Positions 27,567 to 44,272 of a DNA stretch of 64,000 nt are shown here, piece by piece. The number at the start of each line of letters is the position of its first letter. The stretch's first letter is position 1. The notes beneath the pieces were generated by a model. The model saw only the letters and a list, made by a program, of their open reading frames with translations, was not told where the DNA came from and did no database searches. This stretch comes from Methylorubrum extorquens (GTDB lineage Bacteria > Pseudomonadota > Alphaproteobacteria > Rhizobiales > Beijerinckiaceae): assembly GCF_024169925.1 (NCBI RefSeq), contig NZ_JALJXF010000001.1, positions 4,346,001 through 4,410,000 on the forward strand, read 5' to 3'. A program made the position numbers and the translations under genes.

Positions 27567-28172
27567 TCAGAACGCCGTGCGGCTGCGGATCGCCGCCGTG
27601 AGCGTGCCCTCGTCGAGGTAATCGAGTTCGCCGCCCACCGGCACGCCGTGGGCGAGGCGCGTGATCGTCAGCCCGAGATGCTTGATCGACTCGGTGAGGT
27701 AGTGGGCCGTGGTCTGGCCATCGACGGTGGCGTTCAGCGCCAGGATGATCTCCTTGACGCCCGGCTCGCTCGCCCGCTCCACGAGGCGGGCGATGGTGAG
27801 GTGTTCGGGCCGCACCCCGTCGAGCGCCGAGAGCACGCCGCCAAGCACGTGGTAGCGCGCCTTGACCGCGCCGGAGCGTTCCAGCGCCCAGAGATCGGAC
27901 ACGTCCTCGACGACGACGAGGGTGGTGGGGTCGCGGGTCTCGTCCCGGCAGATCGTGCAGGGGTCGCTGGTATCGACGTTGCCGCACGAGTGACACACGA
28001 CGATGCGCTCGACGGCGACCCGCATCGCGTCGGCCAGGGGCGCGAGCAACGTCTCCCGTTTCTTGATGAGCTGAAGCGCGGCCCGGCGGGCGGAGCGGGG
28101 CCCGAGGCCCGGCATGCGCCCGAGAAGCTGGATCAGGCGCTCGATCTCGGGGCCGGCGACGGCTTGGGGCAT
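27567..28172 (-). CDS. recR: Recombination mediator RecR
   Basis: A 201-residue protein. An N-terminal HhH ([21 protein letters not shown]) is followed by a four-Cys zinc finger (C60, C63, C72, C75) and a Toprim domain ([18 protein letters not shown]), ending with a Walker-B-like region ([13 protein letters not shown]). RecR works with RecF and RecO to load RecA on gapped DNA. The usual partner dnaX/ybaB genes are not upstream in this window. Confidence 0.95.
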   Translation of the reverse strand: MPQAVAGPEIERLIQLLGRMPGLGPRSARRAALQLIKKRETLLAPLADAMRVAVERIVVCHSCGNVDTSDPCTICRDETRDPTTLVVVEDVSDLWALERSGAVKARYHVLGGVLSALDGVRPEHLTIARLVERASEPGVKEIILALNATVDGQTTAHYLTESIKHLGLTITRLAHGVPVGGELDYLDEGTLTAAIRSRTAF

Positions 28173-28499
28173 GCGGGTGCGAAACGGCTGTGGCTGAGGA
28201 GGGGCGGCGGGCGCCCTCCCTCACATAGGCGTTCCATCGGGATTTTGCCGCCGGGATTTTGCCCGTTCAGGATTGCGACAGCTTGGCCGCGGCATGGGGA
28301 GTCGGCGCACAAATTTTATTTGAGCCCATACCAAGGATTAGTTGACGGCCAAGCCGGAGACCGATCCATTGAACGGACGGGGCGGAGAACCTGCGTGCGG
28401 CGGCCCTGAGCGACCGCACGGACGCCCCACCGAGAACGCGAAACAGCCGGACCGACCGGCGTGACGGCGCGATCAGGGGCCGTGAGGGAGGAACTATCC
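28173..28499. other. Promoter-bearing spacer between recR and pckA
   Basis: About 330 bases with no coding region. The stretch 28308-28340 is AT-rich against a GC-rich background and is the best place for the pckA promoter. GGGAGGA at 28486-28492 is the pckA ribosome-binding site. I do not see a clear operator. Confidence 0.4.
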
Positions 28500-30119
<1,620 letters not shown>

Positions 30120-30129
30120 GCGATCACAG

Positions 30130-30155
30130 CCCCTCCCTGCGCGAGCGGGGAGGGG
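30130..30155. terminator. Bidirectional hairpin between pckA and rlmN
   Basis: CCCCTCCC (30130-30137) pairs with GGGAGGGG (30148-30155), ten bases after the pckA stop and ten bases before the rlmN stop. It sits exactly between two convergent genes, where a shared terminator is expected. No long T tract is present. Confidence 0.5.
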
Positions 30156-30164
30156 ACACGAGAA

Positions 30165-31442
30165 TCAGTCGACCTGATCGGCGTAGACCGCCTCCGCGCC
30201 CATGCCCGCCTCGAGCATCATCCGGGTGCGGGCGCGCAGCTTTTCGGTCTCGCTCTTGAGCTGGCCGCAGGCCGCCAGGATGTCGCGTCCGCGCGGGGTG
30301 CGCACCGGCGAGGCGTAGCCGGCATCGAACACGATCTCGGAGAACCGCTCGATCCGCTCCCAATCCGAGCACTCGTATGTCGAGCCGGGCCAGGGGTTGA
30401 ACGGGATCAGGTTGATCTTGGCCGGAATGCCCTTGAGGAGCCGCACCAGGGCGCGGGCATCGACGTCCGAATCGTTGACGCCCTTCAGCATCACGTACTC
30501 GAAGGTGATGCGACGGGCGTTGCTCAGCCCCGGATAGTTCCGGCAGGCGTCGAGCAACTGTGCGATCGGGTATTTGCGGTTCAGCGGCACCAGTTCGTTG
30601 CGCAACTCGTCGCGCACCGCGTGCAGCGAGATCGCCAGCATGGCGTTGGCCTCCAACCCCAGTCGCTCGATCTGCGGCACCACGCCGGAGGTCGAGACCG
30701 TGATGCGCCGCCGCGAGAGCGCGAGACCCTCCTGGTCCGACATCACCGCGATGGCGTCGATCACCGCGTCGAGATTGTAGAGCGGCTCGCCCATGCCCAT
30801 GAACACGATGTTGGTGACGAGCCGACCGGGCTCGCCGCCATCCTTGCCCGGCATCTGGCCGGTGAAATCGCCGAGGGCGTCGCGGGCGACGACGAGCTGC
30901 GCCACGATCTCCGCCGTCGAGAGGTTGCGCACGAGGCGCTGCGTGCCGGTGTGGCAGAACGAGCAGGTCAGGGTGCAGCCGACCTGGGACGAGACGCAGA
31001 GCGTGCCGCGGTCGTCGCCGGGGATGTAGACGCACTCGATCTCGGCGCCGCGGTTGTGGTCATGCGCGCCGGTCGGCGCCATGCGCAGCAGCCACTTGCG
31101 GGTGCCGTCACGCGAGACCTGCTCGGTGACGACCTCCGGCCGCTCCAGGGTGAAGTGGTCCGCAAGCTGCGCCTTGAGCCCCTTGCCGACATTGGTCATC
31201 TCGGAGAATTCGCGCGCGCCGCGCACGTAGAGCCAGTGCCAGACCTGGCTCACCCGCATCCGCGTCTCGCGCTCGGGCACGCCGATGCCGAGCATCGCCT
31301 GCTTCAGACCCTCGCGCGTGAGGCCGACGAGGGAGGCCTTGCGGCCGGGCAGGGTCGAGAGCGCCGTGACCTCGGGGGTCTTCTCGATTGCGGGGAGGGC
31401 GCGCGATGCGCCCGGGGCGGAGTCGAACGACGCCGTCGCCAT
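30165..31442 (-). CDS. rlmN: Dual-specificity 23S rRNA/tRNA adenine C2-methyltransferase RlmN
   Basis: A 425-residue radical-SAM enzyme. It has the cluster motif C-x3-C-x2-C at C156, C160 and C163 ([12 protein letters not shown]), the G-M-G-E-P motif, and a late catalytic Cys (AACGQLKSE). It methylates A2503 of 23S rRNA and A37 of some tRNAs. The N-terminal HhH-like domain ([17 protein letters not shown]) is as in the family. The first 35 residues are an extension. Confidence 0.94.
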   Translation of the reverse strand: MATASFDSAPGASRALPAIEKTPEVTALSTLPGRKASLVGLTREGLKQAMLGIGVPERETRMRVSQVWHWLYVRGAREFSEMTNVGKGLKAQLADHFTLERPEVVTEQVSRDGTRKWLLRMAPTGAHDHNRGAEIECVYIPGDDRGTLCVSSQVGCTLTCSFCHTGTQRLVRNLSTAEIVAQLVVARDALGDFTGQMPGKDGGEPGRLVTNIVFMGMGEPLYNLDAVIDAIAVMSDQEGLALSRRRITVSTSGVVPQIERLGLEANAMLAISLHAVRDELRNELVPLNRKYPIAQLLDACRNYPGLSNARRITFEYVMLKGVNDSDVDARALVRLLKGIPAKINLIPFNPWPGSTYECSDWERIERFSEIVFDAGYASPVRTPRGRDILAACGQLKSETEKLRARTRMMLEAGMGAEAVYADQVD

Positions 31443-31546
31443 GGCTCAAGACCTTAGAAAGCTGGAACGGCTCTCATATAGTCGTATTCGGGCGGGAACG
31501 CGACTGCGCCTGCTCCGGATCTCCCTTGCATCGCGCTGGGGCCCGC

Positions 31547-33286
31547 TCAGCCCCGCAGCTCCTCCTCCAGGAAGGCCCGCACTTCGCCCGCGTCGATGCC
31601 CGGCGCGATGAAGCTCTGGCCGATGCCGCGGGCGAGGATGAAGGTGAGCTGGCCGTCGCGGACCTTCTTGTCCTGGGCCATGGCGTCGAGGAGCGCGTCC
31701 GGATCGCCGGCCCCGCCCGGCACCTGTTGCAGGCGGGTCGGCAGGCCGGCGAGCGCGAGGTGGTTGGCCACGCGCCCCGCATCCTGGCCGGGGCAGAGGC
31801 CGAGCCGGGCCGAGAAGCGGAAGGCCAGCGCCAGCCCGATCGCGACGCCCTCGCCGTGGACGAGCCGGGCGGCGTCGTAGCCGGTCAGCCGCTCCAAAGC
31901 GTGGCCGAAGGTGTGGCCGAGATTGAGCAGGGCGCGCTCGCCGTCCTCCCGCTCGTCGCGGGTCACGACGCCGGCCTTGGCGCGGCAGCAGGCGGCGACC
32001 GCCTCGTCGCGCTCCGGCCCGCCGGAAAAGATACCGGCCCAGTTCGCCTCGCACCACTCGAAGAAGTCGGCATCGCCGATCAGGCCGTACTTGGCGACCT
32101 CGGCGTAGCCCGCCCGCATCTCGCGCTCCGAGAGCGTGTCGAGGGTGGCGGTGTCGGCCAGAACGAGGCGGGGCTGGTGGAAGGCGCCGATCAGGTTCTT
32201 GCCGAGCGGCGAGTTGATCCCGGTCTTTCCCCCCACCGAGGAATCAACCTGTGCGAGCAGGGTCGTCGGAACCTGGAGGAAGCGGACCCCGCGCCGCAGG
32301 GAGGCGGCGGCAAAGCCCGCCAGATCGCCGACCACCCCGCCACCGAGCGCCACGACAAGGTCGCCGCGCTCGATCTTCTGGGCCAGGAGCCCGTCGCAGA
32401 CGCGGGCGAATTCGGCGTAGCTCTTCGAAGCCTCGCCCGGCGGCACGGCGATGATTCCGCAGCGCAAGCCGGCGGCTTCCAGGCTCGCCCGCACGCGCTC
32501 GCCGTAGAGGCCGGCGACCGTCTCGTCGGTGACAATACCGGCGGCCCTCGCACCGAGATCGCGCGCTTCTGCGCCCACCGCGTCGATGAGGCCCCGCCCG
32601 ATTCGGATATCGTATTCCCGCCCCCCCGACAGGGGAACGTTTACACGCGAGGGTTGCTTCGCCATGGAGAATGTCAATTGTTGTGATTGTGTCGTATGAG
32701 ATGGGTTGATGTGGACATCGAGCGCTTCCATCACGTCCTCCACCACGCGGTCGTGGGACACCTCACGGGACAGAACCGTGACATCGGCCTGGGCATAGAC
32801 CGGATGGCGCACCTCCATCAGGGCGCGCATGGTCGCCTCCGGATCCTCGGTCTGGAGGAGAGGGCGGGTGTTGCGTTTGCGGACGCGTCGCATCAGCACT
32901 TCGAGGTCGGCCTTGAGCCAGACCGAGATACCCCCCTCGGCGATCCGCGCCCGCGTCGCCTCGCGCATGAAGGCGCCGCCGCCGGTGGCCAGCACCATCG
33001 GCCCCTCGCGCAGCAGACGCGTGATCACCCGCTCCTCGCCCCCGCGGAAGCTCGCCTCGCCGTAGATCGCGAAGATGTCGGCGATGGTGAGCTTGGCCGC
33101 CGCCTCGATCTCGTGGTCGGCATCCTTGAACATCAGCCCGAGGCGGCCGGCGAGGCGGCGCCCGACCGTGCTCTTGCCCGCCCCCATCAGACCGACGAGC
33201 ACGATCGACCGGGCTCCGAGGCCGCGGCGCAAACGTGCTTCGATCGGTTCGCCGGGCGGCGGCGCCGGCGGCAGGGGGACGGTCAT
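31547..33286 (-). CDS. aroKB: Fused shikimate kinase - 3-dehydroquinate synthase
   Basis: One uninterrupted frame of 579 residues. Residues 1-190 are shikimate kinase: the P-loop GLMGAGKST at 32-40, DADHEIE and the GGGAF motif. A short Gln/Ser/Thr-rich linker follows (about 193-207). From Met 208 the sequence is a complete 3-dehydroquinate synthase: VVALGGGVVGDLAGFAA, PTTLLAQVDSSVGGKTGIN and NLGHTFGHALE. Both are shikimate-pathway steps (2 and 5). aroK-aroB is normally two adjacent genes; here no stop separates them. The Met at 33286 has no strong ribosome-binding site, and the frame opens 25 codons earlier. Confidence 0.9.
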   Translation of the reverse strand: MTVPLPPAPPPGEPIEARLRRGLGARSIVLVGLMGAGKSTVGRRLAGRLGLMFKDADHEIEAAAKLTIADIFAIYGEASFRGGEERVITRLLREGPMVLATGGGAFMREATRARIAEGGISVWLKADLEVLMRRVRKRNTRPLLQTEDPEATMRALMEVRHPVYAQADVTVLSREVSHDRVVEDVMEALDVHINPSHTTQSQQLTFSMAKQPSRVNVPLSGGREYDIRIGRGLIDAVGAEARDLGARAAGIVTDETVAGLYGERVRASLEAAGLRCGIIAVPPGEASKSYAEFARVCDGLLAQKIERGDLVVALGGGVVGDLAGFAAASLRRGVRFLQVPTTLLAQVDSSVGGKTGINSPLGKNLIGAFHQPRLVLADTATLDTLSEREMRAGYAEVAKYGLIGDADFFEWCEANWAGIFSGGPERDEAVAACCRAKAGVVTRDEREDGERALLNLGHTFGHALERLTGYDAARLVHGEGVAIGLALAFRFSARLGLCPGQDAGRVANHLALAGLPTRLQQVPGGAGDPDALLDAMAQDKKVRDGQLTFILARGIGQSFIAPGIDAGEVRAFLEEELRG

Positions 33287-33534
33287 CGGGCGGTCATAGA
33301 CGGTTTTGCGGACGCGGCGAAGCGTCCGGTACCGCCCTCGGCGCCGAGTCGAAAGCCCCACGACCTCGCCGTGACTGCAATCCAGACGGGATCTGCAGAA
33401 AAACCGGTGCCGGAAGGGGTTGCAAAGTGCCGCGCAGAGGGAAAGGCTTATACGCGAGCGCGTGGGACGGCACCGCTCTCGACCAGGCCTGCTTGGTCGA
33501 GTGCCCCCACGCTTGTTGTCTCTGTGCCGGGAAA

Positions 33535-34269
33535 ATGATGTTGCCGTACGGATCCCTCACCCTTCCCGTCACCCTGGCCGAGAGCGAGAGGGAGGCGAGC
33601 GATCCAGTCTCCGATCCCCGTGCCGGCCCTCCTCGATCGTCGCGCCTCACCGGCCCTGCCGCCCGCGCCAGGTCCACACCGGTCTCGACGGACGCGCGGC
33701 TGCTCGCCATCGCCACGGAGCACCTGACCCGGCTCGGGCCGAAACGGGTGACGGTGGTGGCGGTCGCGGCGGAAGCCGGCATGACCCATGCCAACGTCTA
33801 CCGCTACTTCCCCTCTAAGGACGCCCTGCTCGACGCGGTTGCCGGGCGCTGGCTGCGCGACCTGGAGACGGAACTCGCCGGCATCGCCGACGCACCCGAT
33901 CCCGCCGACGACAAGATCGAGCGTTTCGTCAGCGCGCTGGCCAGCGCACAGAGCGAGATGCTGACCCGCGAGCCGAACCTGTTCGCCGTGCATCTCGACG
34001 CCACCGTGGCCTCCCGTCCGATCGCCCGCCGCCACCGCGTGCGGCTGCGTGCGCTTGTCGAGCGCGTGGTGGAAGAGGGCATCGGCACCGGCGTCTTCGC
34101 CGCCCGCGACCGTGAACGGGCCATCGCCGTCATCTTCGACGCGAGCTACCGCTTCACCCATCCGGTCGCAATCCAGCACGACGCGGATGTTCCCCGCGAC
34201 CTGCTCGATGCCCGGCTCGGCGCGGTGATCCAGTCGATCCAGCGGGCGCTGCGGACCGGTACTTTCTGA
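33535..34269 (+). CDS. TetR-family transcriptional regulator
   Basis: A 244-residue protein. The TetR DNA-binding domain lies at about residues 57-103 (LLAIATEHLTRLGPKRVTVVAVAAEAGMTHANVYRYF), followed by a helical ligand domain resembling TetR_C proteins (DKIERFVSALAS, then LVERVVEEGIGTGVF). The first 55 residues before the HTH are unusual for the family, so a later start is possible. It is transcribed away from aroKB and toward mdh, 350 bp away; no target can be named from sequence. Confidence 0.78.
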   Translation: MMLPYGSLTLPVTLAESEREASDPVSDPRAGPPRSSRLTGPAARARSTPVSTDARLLAIATEHLTRLGPKRVTVVAVAAEAGMTHANVYRYFPSKDALLDAVAGRWLRDLETELAGIADAPDPADDKIERFVSALASAQSEMLTREPNLFAVHLDATVASRPIARRHRVRLRALVERVVEEGIGTGVFAARDRERAIAVIFDASYRFTHPVAIQHDADVPRDLLDARLGAVIQSIQRALRTGTF

Positions 34270-35582
<1,313 letters not shown>

Positions 35583-35590
35583 GTGACGCG

Positions 35591-35653
35591 CACAAAATTC
35601 CCGCTGCACCGTCGCCGAAGAAGGCGACACGGTCAGTAACCGGGAGTTTTGTG
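35591..35653 (+). other. Nested hairpin between mdh and sucC
   Basis: Outer arms CACAAAA/TTTTGTG (35591-35597, 35647-35653) and CCCG/CGGG enclose an inner stem GTCGCC/GGCGAC (35611-35616, 35623-35628). As RNA this is a three-layer stem-loop. It may be a partial terminator or an RNase-resistant end that sets mdh higher than the suc genes. No T tract beyond TTTTGTG. Confidence 0.5.
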
Positions 35654-35739
35654 AGGCACTCCAAGCGCCGTCAGGCTCGGCGGCGGGAGGCTCGGCCGCC
35701 CGCTCAGCCCTCCCTCCCAGCCCGTCCGACGAGGTCTCG

Positions 35740-36936
35740 ATGAACATCCACGAATACCAGGCCAAGGCTGTCCTGAAGGAATTCGGCCTGCCCGTCTCTC
35801 GCGGCGTGCCGATCTTCAAGCCGGAGGAGGCGGCGGCCGCGGCCGACGAGCTCGGCGGCCCGGTCTGGGTGGTGAAGTCGCAGATCCATGCGGGCGGGCG
35901 CGGCAAGGGCACCTTCAAGGGCGCGCCCGAGGGCGCCAAGGGCGGCGTGCGCGTCACCAAGTCCAAGGACGAGGTGGTGCAGTTCGCGGCCGAGATGCTC
36001 GGGCAGACGCTGGTGACGGTGCAGACCGGCGAGGCCGGCAAGCAGGTCAACCGCCTCTACATCGAGGAAGGTGCGGCGATCGCCGCCGAGTTCTACCTGT
36101 CGATGCTGGTCGATCGCGAGACTGGCCGCGTCGCCTTCGTCGTCTCGACGGAAGGCGGCATGGACATCGAGCAGGTCGCCCACGACACGCCTGAGAAGAT
36201 CGTCACCTTCTCGGTCGATCCGGCCACCGGCATCATGCCCCATCACGGCCGTGCCGTCGCCAAGGCGCTCGGCCTCTCCGGGCCCCAGGCCAAGGAAGCG
36301 GGCGCGCTCACCGAGAAGCTCTATGCGGCCTTCACGGCCAAGGACATGAGCATGCTAGAGATCAACCCGCTGGTGCTCACCGGCGAGGGCGGTCTCAAGT
36401 GCCTCGACGCCAAGATCTCCTTCGACTCGAACGCGCTCTACCGCCACCCCGAGATCGTCGCGCTGCGCGACGAGACCGAGGAGGACGCCAAGGAGATCGA
36501 GGCCTCGAAGTACGACCTCGCCTATATCGCGCTCGACGGCACCATCGGCTGCATGGTCAACGGCGCGGGTCTGGCCATGGCCACGCTCGATATCATCAAG
36601 CTCTACGGCGAGGAGCCGGCGAACTTCCTCGATGTGGGCGGCGGCGCCTCCGAGGAGAAGGTCACGGCGGCCTTCAAGATCATCACCGCCGACCCGCAGG
36701 TGAAGGGCATCCTCGTCAACATCTTCGGCGGGATCATGAAGTGCGACGTCATCGCCCGCGGCGTGATCGCGGCGGTGAAGGCCGTCGGCCTCGAAGTGCC
36801 GCTCGTCGTGCGCCTGGAGGGCACCAACGTCGAGGAGGGCAAGGAGATCATCCGGAACTCCGGCCTCAACGTCATCCCCGCGGACGATCTGGACGACGCC
36901 GCGCAGAAGATCGTCGCCGCCGTGAAGAAGGGTTGA
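35740..36936 (+). CDS. sucC: Succinyl-CoA synthetase beta subunit
   Basis: A 398-residue ATP-grasp subunit: [19 protein letters not shown] at the start, the nucleotide site with [20 protein letters not shown], and the C-terminal CoA-ligase domain with [12 protein letters not shown] and [13 protein letters not shown]. With SucD it interconverts succinyl-CoA and succinate with formation of a nucleoside triphosphate. The GAGG upstream of the ATG is the ribosome-binding site. sucD starts 8 bp after its stop. Confidence 0.96.
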   Translation: MNIHEYQAKAVLKEFGLPVSRGVPIFKPEEAAAAADELGGPVWVVKSQIHAGGRGKGTFKGAPEGAKGGVRVTKSKDEVVQFAAEMLGQTLVTVQTGEAGKQVNRLYIEEGAAIAAEFYLSMLVDRETGRVAFVVSTEGGMDIEQVAHDTPEKIVTFSVDPATGIMPHHGRAVAKALGLSGPQAKEAGALTEKLYAAFTAKDMSMLEINPLVLTGEGGLKCLDAKISFDSNALYRHPEIVALRDETEEDAKEIEASKYDLAYIALDGTIGCMVNGAGLAMATLDIIKLYGEEPANFLDVGGGASEEKVTAAFKIITADPQVKGILVNIFGGIMKCDVIARGVIAAVKAVGLEVPLVVRLEGTNVEEGKEIIRNSGLNVIPADDLDDAAQKIVAAVKKG

Positions 36937-36944
36937 GCTGACAG

Positions 36945-37832
36945 ATGTCCATTCTCATCGACCAGAACACCAAGGTCATCTGCCAGGGCTTCACCGGCAA
37001 GAACGGCACCTTCCATTCCGAGCAGGCCATCGCCTACGGCACAAAGATGGTCGGCGGCACGAGCCCGGGTAAGGGCGGCTCCACCCATCTCGGCCTGCCG
37101 GTGTTCGACACCGTGGCCGAGGCGCGCGAGGCCACCGGCGCCGACGCCTCCGTCGTCTACGTGCCGCCGCCGGGCGCGGCCGATGCGATCTGCGAGGCGA
37201 TCCAGGCGGAGATCCCGCTGATCGTCTGCATCACCGAGGGCATTCCGGTGCTCGACATGGTGCGGGTCAAGCGAGCGCTCGAAGGCTCGAAGTCCCGCCT
37301 GATCGGGCCGAACTGCCCCGGCGTCGTCACCGCGGGCCAGTCGAAGATCGGCATCATGCCGGCCAACATCTTTAAGCCGGGCTCCGTCGGCATCGTCTCC
37401 CGCTCCGGCACGCTGACCTACGAGGCGGTGTTCCAGACCACCGTCGAGGGGCTCGGCCAGACCACCGCCGTCGGCATCGGCGGCGATCCGGTGAAGGGCA
37501 CTGAATTCATCGCCATGCTGGAGCTGTTCCTCGCCGATCCCAAGACCGAGTCGATCGTGATGATCGGCGAGATCGGCGGCTCGGCCGAGGAAGAGGCGGC
37601 GCAGTTCCTCGCCGACGAGGCCAAGCGCGGCCGCAAGAAGCCGATGGTCGGCTTCATCGCCGGCCGCACGGCGCCCCCCGGCCGCCGCATGGGCCATGCC
37701 GGCGCCATCATCTCCGGCGGCAAGGGCGGCGCCGAGGACAAGATCGCGGCGATGGAAGCTGCGGGCATCCGCGTCTCGCCCTCGCCGGCCCGGCTCGGCT
37801 CCACGCTCGTGGACGTGCTGAAGTCCAGGTGA
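36945..37832 (+). CDS. sucD: Succinyl-CoA synthetase alpha subunit
   Basis: A 295-residue subunit. It has the CoA-binding Rossmann domain ([19 protein letters not shown]), the GPNCPG motif, and the active-site His that is phosphorylated during catalysis in [13 protein letters not shown] (His 251). It forms the enzyme with SucC. Tight spacing to sucC indicates one transcript; sucA starts 224 bp downstream. Confidence 0.96.
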   Translation: MSILIDQNTKVICQGFTGKNGTFHSEQAIAYGTKMVGGTSPGKGGSTHLGLPVFDTVAEAREATGADASVVYVPPPGAADAICEAIQAEIPLIVCITEGIPVLDMVRVKRALEGSKSRLIGPNCPGVVTAGQSKIGIMPANIFKPGSVGIVSRSGTLTYEAVFQTTVEGLGQTTAVGIGGDPVKGTEFIAMLELFLADPKTESIVMIGEIGGSAEEEAAQFLADEAKRGRKKPMVGFIAGRTAPPGRRMGHAGAIISGGKGGAEDKIAAMEAAGIRVSPSPARLGSTLVDVLKSR

Positions 37833-38056
37833 TGAAGAGTTGAGGGGGTCTGTAACCGGGACCTGCGCGGCTGTGTTGCACCGCACGCGTGCTCGGGCGA
37901 CCCATATGGAAGAACATGTCGGGGCGCGACCGTGCCCCGGCCTGATCCGGAGGCGCGAAGCGGGGTTCTGAAACCTCGCTCGGATCGACGCGCCGGATCG
38001 AACTCGACGCGGCGGCCCGCTGAGACAGCGCCGCCCGAGCGGTAGGACAGGCAGCG

Positions 38057-41047
<2,991 letters not shown>

Positions 41048-41130
41048 CGCCGCCGGCACTTTTCGACCGACCCACCAACCGGGGCCGCGCCTGCCCGATG
41101 CGCGCCCCGAAACTCCGGTGAACACAGATT

Positions 41131-42474
41131 ATGGCGACCGACATCCTCGTCCCCACGCTCGGCGAATCCGTCAGTGAGGCCACGATCGGCCGCTGGTTCA
41201 AGAAGCCCGGCGACACGGTGGCCGCCGACGAGCCCCTCGTCGAACTCGAGACCGACAAGGTCACCCTCGAAGTGAACGCCCCCGCAGCGGGCGAACTCGG
41301 CGAGATCCTCGTCAAGGACGGCGAGACGGTGGAGCCCGGCGCGGTGCTCGGCTCGATCGTCGAGGGCGGCAAGGGTTCGGGCAAATCGGACTCCAAGTCG
41401 GATGCGAAGCCCGCTCCGAAGAGCGCCGAGCCGGCCGAGACCAAGGCACAGTCCCGCGAGGAGAAGGGCGAGAGCAAGCCCGCCAAGGACGACGCCCCGG
41501 CCCAGGAATCCTCCGCCTCCTACGGCAGCCACGGCGACGCTCCGCCCACCGACGGGCGCCCGGCCGACGACAGCGGCCCGGCGGTGGCCAAGCTCGCCCG
41601 CGAATCCGGCATCGACCCGGCGAGCCTCAACGGCAGCGGCAAGGACGGCCGCGTGACCAAGGGCGACATGCTCGCCGCGATCGACAAGAACGGCCAGAAG
41701 GCCCCGGCCCAGGACGCCAAGAGCGAGACCAAGGCCCCCGCCCCGCCGCGCGCCCCCTCCGCGCCGGACGATGCCGCGCGCGAGGAGCGCGTGCGGATGA
41801 CCAAGCTGCGCCAGACCATCGCCAAGCGCCTCAAGAGCGCCCAGGAAACGGCGGCGATGCTGACCACGTTCAACGACGTGGACATGGGCGCGGTGATGGC
41901 GATGCGCTCGCAGTACAAGGACATCTTCGAGAAGAAGCACGGGACGAAGCTCGGCTTCATGGGCTTCTTCACCAAGGCGGTGATCGGCGCCCTCAAGGAC
42001 GTGCCGGCGGTCAATGCCGAGATCGACGGACAGGATCTCGTCTACAAGAACTACTACCACATCGGCATCGCGGTCGGCACCGATAAGGGCCTCGTCGTGC
42101 CGGTGGTGCGCGACGCCGACGACCTCTCGATCGCCGGCATCGAGAAGAAGATCTCGGGCTTCGGCAAGAAGGCGCGCGAGGGCAAGCTCTCCATCGACGA
42201 GATGCAGGGCGGCACCTTCACCATTACCAACGGCGGCATCTACGGCTCGCTGATGTCGACGCCGATCCTCAACGCCCCGCAATCGGGCATCCTCGGCATG
42301 CACCGTATCGAGGAGCGGCCGGTGGTGCGCAACGGCAAGATCGAGGCGCGGCCGATGATGTATCTGGCGCTGTCCTACGATCACCGCATCGTCGACGGGA
42401 AGGAGGCCGTGACCTTCCTCGTTCGCGTCAAGGAGGCGCTGGAGGATCCGGCCCGCCTCGTGCTCGACCTGTAA
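41131..42474 (+). CDS. sucB: 2-Oxoglutarate dehydrogenase E2 (dihydrolipoyl succinyltransferase)
   Basis: Encodes 447 residues. A lipoyl domain carries the acceptor Lys 43 in [10 protein letters not shown] long Lys/Ala/Glu-rich linker follows, then the peripheral-subunit-binding domain ([28 protein letters not shown]) and a catalytic domain ending in the D-H-R-x-V-D-G motif (His 418). Transfers succinyl to CoA. A pronounced hairpin follows the stop. Confidence 0.95.
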   Translation: MATDILVPTLGESVSEATIGRWFKKPGDTVAADEPLVELETDKVTLEVNAPAAGELGEILVKDGETVEPGAVLGSIVEGGKGSGKSDSKSDAKPAPKSAEPAETKAQSREEKGESKPAKDDAPAQESSASYGSHGDAPPTDGRPADDSGPAVAKLARESGIDPASLNGSGKDGRVTKGDMLAAIDKNGQKAPAQDAKSETKAPAPPRAPSAPDDAAREERVRMTKLRQTIAKRLKSAQETAAMLTTFNDVDMGAVMAMRSQYKDIFEKKHGTKLGFMGFFTKAVIGALKDVPAVNAEIDGQDLVYKNYYHIGIAVGTDKGLVVPVVRDADDLSIAGIEKKISGFGKKAREGKLSIDEMQGGTFTITNGGIYGSLMSTPILNAPQSGILGMHRIEERPVVRNGKIEARPMMYLALSYDHRIVDGKEAVTFLVRVKEALEDPARLVLDL

Positions 42475-42481
42475 ACAGCGC

Positions 42482-42529
42482 TGTCGGCAGCGATCGCGAT
42501 GGCGGTTTCGCCCGCGATGGCTGCCGACA
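42482..42529 (+). other. Hairpin between sucB and lpd
   Basis: TGTCGGCAGC (42482-42491) and GCTGCCGACA (42520-42529) are perfect 10-bp arms around a GC-rich loop. There is no T tract, and the next gene belongs to the same complex, so it is more likely an RNA-processing or partial-termination element than a full stop. Confidence 0.5.
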
Positions 42530-42660
42530 CCGACCTGCCGACGGCCGTCAGTTCGTCGCCTTGCTTCTTGATTTCGCTGCGATAGCCGCGCTGGCGTCTC
42601 TCTTATTTTCTCCGCGCGCGGGCTTGCTCGACTTCTTCTCCGACTCGTCAGGTAGACTTG

Positions 42661-44064
42661 ATGTCCTACGATCTCGTCGTCATCGGCACCGGCCCCGGCG
42701 GCTATGTCTGCGCCATCCGGGCGGCCCAGCTCGGGCTGAAGACCGCGGTGGTCGAGAAGCGGGCGACCCACGGCGGCACCTGCCTCAACGTCGGCTGCAT
42801 CCCCTCGAAGGCGCTGCTGCACGCCTCTGAGGCGTTCGAGGAGGCCAACAAGCACTTTTCGGAGTTGGGCATCGACGTGGGCACGCCGAAGCTTGATCTC
42901 AAAAAAATGCAGGGCTTCAAGCAGGGCGGCGTCGACGGCAACACCAAGGGCGTCGAGTTCCTGCTCAAGAAGAACAAGGTCGACACCTATCACGGCCGCG
43001 GCCGCATCGCGGGGGCCGGCCGCGTCGAGGTGATCTCGGACGACGGCGGCAACCAGTTGCTGGAGACGAAGAGCATCGTCATCGCCACCGGTTCCGACGT
43101 GACCCGGCTGCCGGGCGTCGAGATCGACGAGAAGACGGTGGTCTCCTCTACCGGCGCGCTCGAACTCGCCGAGGTGCCCAAGCGCCTCGTGGTGATCGGC
43201 GCGGGCGTGATCGGGCTCGAACTCGGCTCGGTCTGGCGCCGCCTCGGCGCCGAGGTGACGGTGATCGAGTATCTCGACCGCGTGCTGCCGGGCATGGACG
43301 GCGAGGTCGGCAAGCAGTTCCAGCGCATCCTGGCCAAGCAGGGCATGGTCTTCAAGCTCTCGACCAAGGTGACCGGTGTCGAGACCGGCAAGAAGGGCCG
43401 CGCGACCGTCACCGTCGAGCCGGCGCAGGGCGGCGACTCGGAGAAGCTCGAGGCCGACGTGGTGCTCGTGGCCATCGGCCGGGTGCCCTACACGGAAGGG
43501 CTCGGGCTCGAGACGGTGGGTGTGGCCACCGACGACAAGGGCCGCATCGAGACCGACAACCACTACGCCACCAACGTGACCGGCATCTACGCCATCGGCG
43601 ACGTGATCGCCGGGCCGATGCTCGCGCACAAGGCCGAGGACGAAGGCGTCGCGGTCGCCGAGATCCTGGCCGGCCAGTCGGGTCACGTGAATTACGGCGT
43701 GATCCCGAACGTGGTCTACACCTTCCCGGAGGTTGCCTCGGTCGGCAAGTCCGAGGAGGAGCTGAAGAAGGACGGGATCGGCTACAACGTCGGCAAGTTC
43801 CCCTTCACCGCCAACGGCCGGGCCAAGGCCAACGGCACCACCGACGGCTTCGTGAAGATCCTCGCGGATGCGCAGACCGACCGCGTGCTCGGGGTGCACA
43901 TCGTCGGCGCGGATGCCGGCAACCTCATCGCCGAGGTCGCCGTGGCGATGGAGTTCGCGGCTTCCGCCGAGGACATCGCCCGCACCTGCCACGCCCACCC
44001 GACGCTGACCGAGGCGATCAAGGAAGCCGCGCTCGCCGTCGATAAGCGCGCGATCCACGTCTGA
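42661..44064 (+). CDS. lpd: Dihydrolipoyl dehydrogenase (E3)
   Basis: A 467-residue flavoprotein. The FAD fold is at the N-terminus ([17 protein letters not shown]), the redox disulfide is Cys41/Cys46 in GGTCLNVGC, and the NAD fold is near [16 protein letters not shown]. The C-terminal His-Glu pair is in [19 protein letters not shown]. It re-oxidises the lipoyl group of SucB. The ATG at 42661 is the family start; a TTG stands directly before it. Last gene of the block. Confidence 0.95.
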   Translation: MSYDLVVIGTGPGGYVCAIRAAQLGLKTAVVEKRATHGGTCLNVGCIPSKALLHASEAFEEANKHFSELGIDVGTPKLDLKKMQGFKQGGVDGNTKGVEFLLKKNKVDTYHGRGRIAGAGRVEVISDDGGNQLLETKSIVIATGSDVTRLPGVEIDEKTVVSSTGALELAEVPKRLVVIGAGVIGLELGSVWRRLGAEVTVIEYLDRVLPGMDGEVGKQFQRILAKQGMVFKLSTKVTGVETGKKGRATVTVEPAQGGDSEKLEADVVLVAIGRVPYTEGLGLETVGVATDDKGRIETDNHYATNVTGIYAIGDVIAGPMLAHKAEDEGVAVAEILAGQSGHVNYGVIPNVVYTFPEVASVGKSEEELKKDGIGYNVGKFPFTANGRAKANGTTDGFVKILADAQTDRVLGVHIVGADAGNLIAEVAVAMEFAASAEDIARTCHAHPTLTEAIKEAALAVDKRAIHV

Positions 44065-44071
44065 TCCCGTG

Positions 44072-44103
44072 GCAGCCGGCCCTGGCCTTCCGGGTCCGGC
44101 TGC
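44072..44103 (+). terminator. Terminator-like hairpin after lpd
   Basis: GCAGCCGG (44072-44079) pairs with CCGGCTGC (44096-44103), just after the lpd stop codon. The stem is GC-rich but no U tract follows, so the strength is uncertain. Confidence 0.45.
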
Positions 44104-44272
44104 GATGCCGTGACGGGCGGCGGATTGGCGCAATCCAACCTGCCCGCCGGTTCTGCGACCTTGTGTCGTTCACGAAGCGTTCAAGCCGTCATTTCATCGG
44201 GAACGCGCTGCTGTAGCATCGGATTGACACGCGCAATCCGACCCAGTGGGTCGTCCCCGCTGGAAAGTTTCG

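Noticed and set aside
42561..42830. A hydrophobic 89-codon frame between sucB and lpd
   Set aside because: It overlaps the lpd start in another frame and lacks a ribosome-binding site; the hydrophobic stretch lies in an AT-richer leader.
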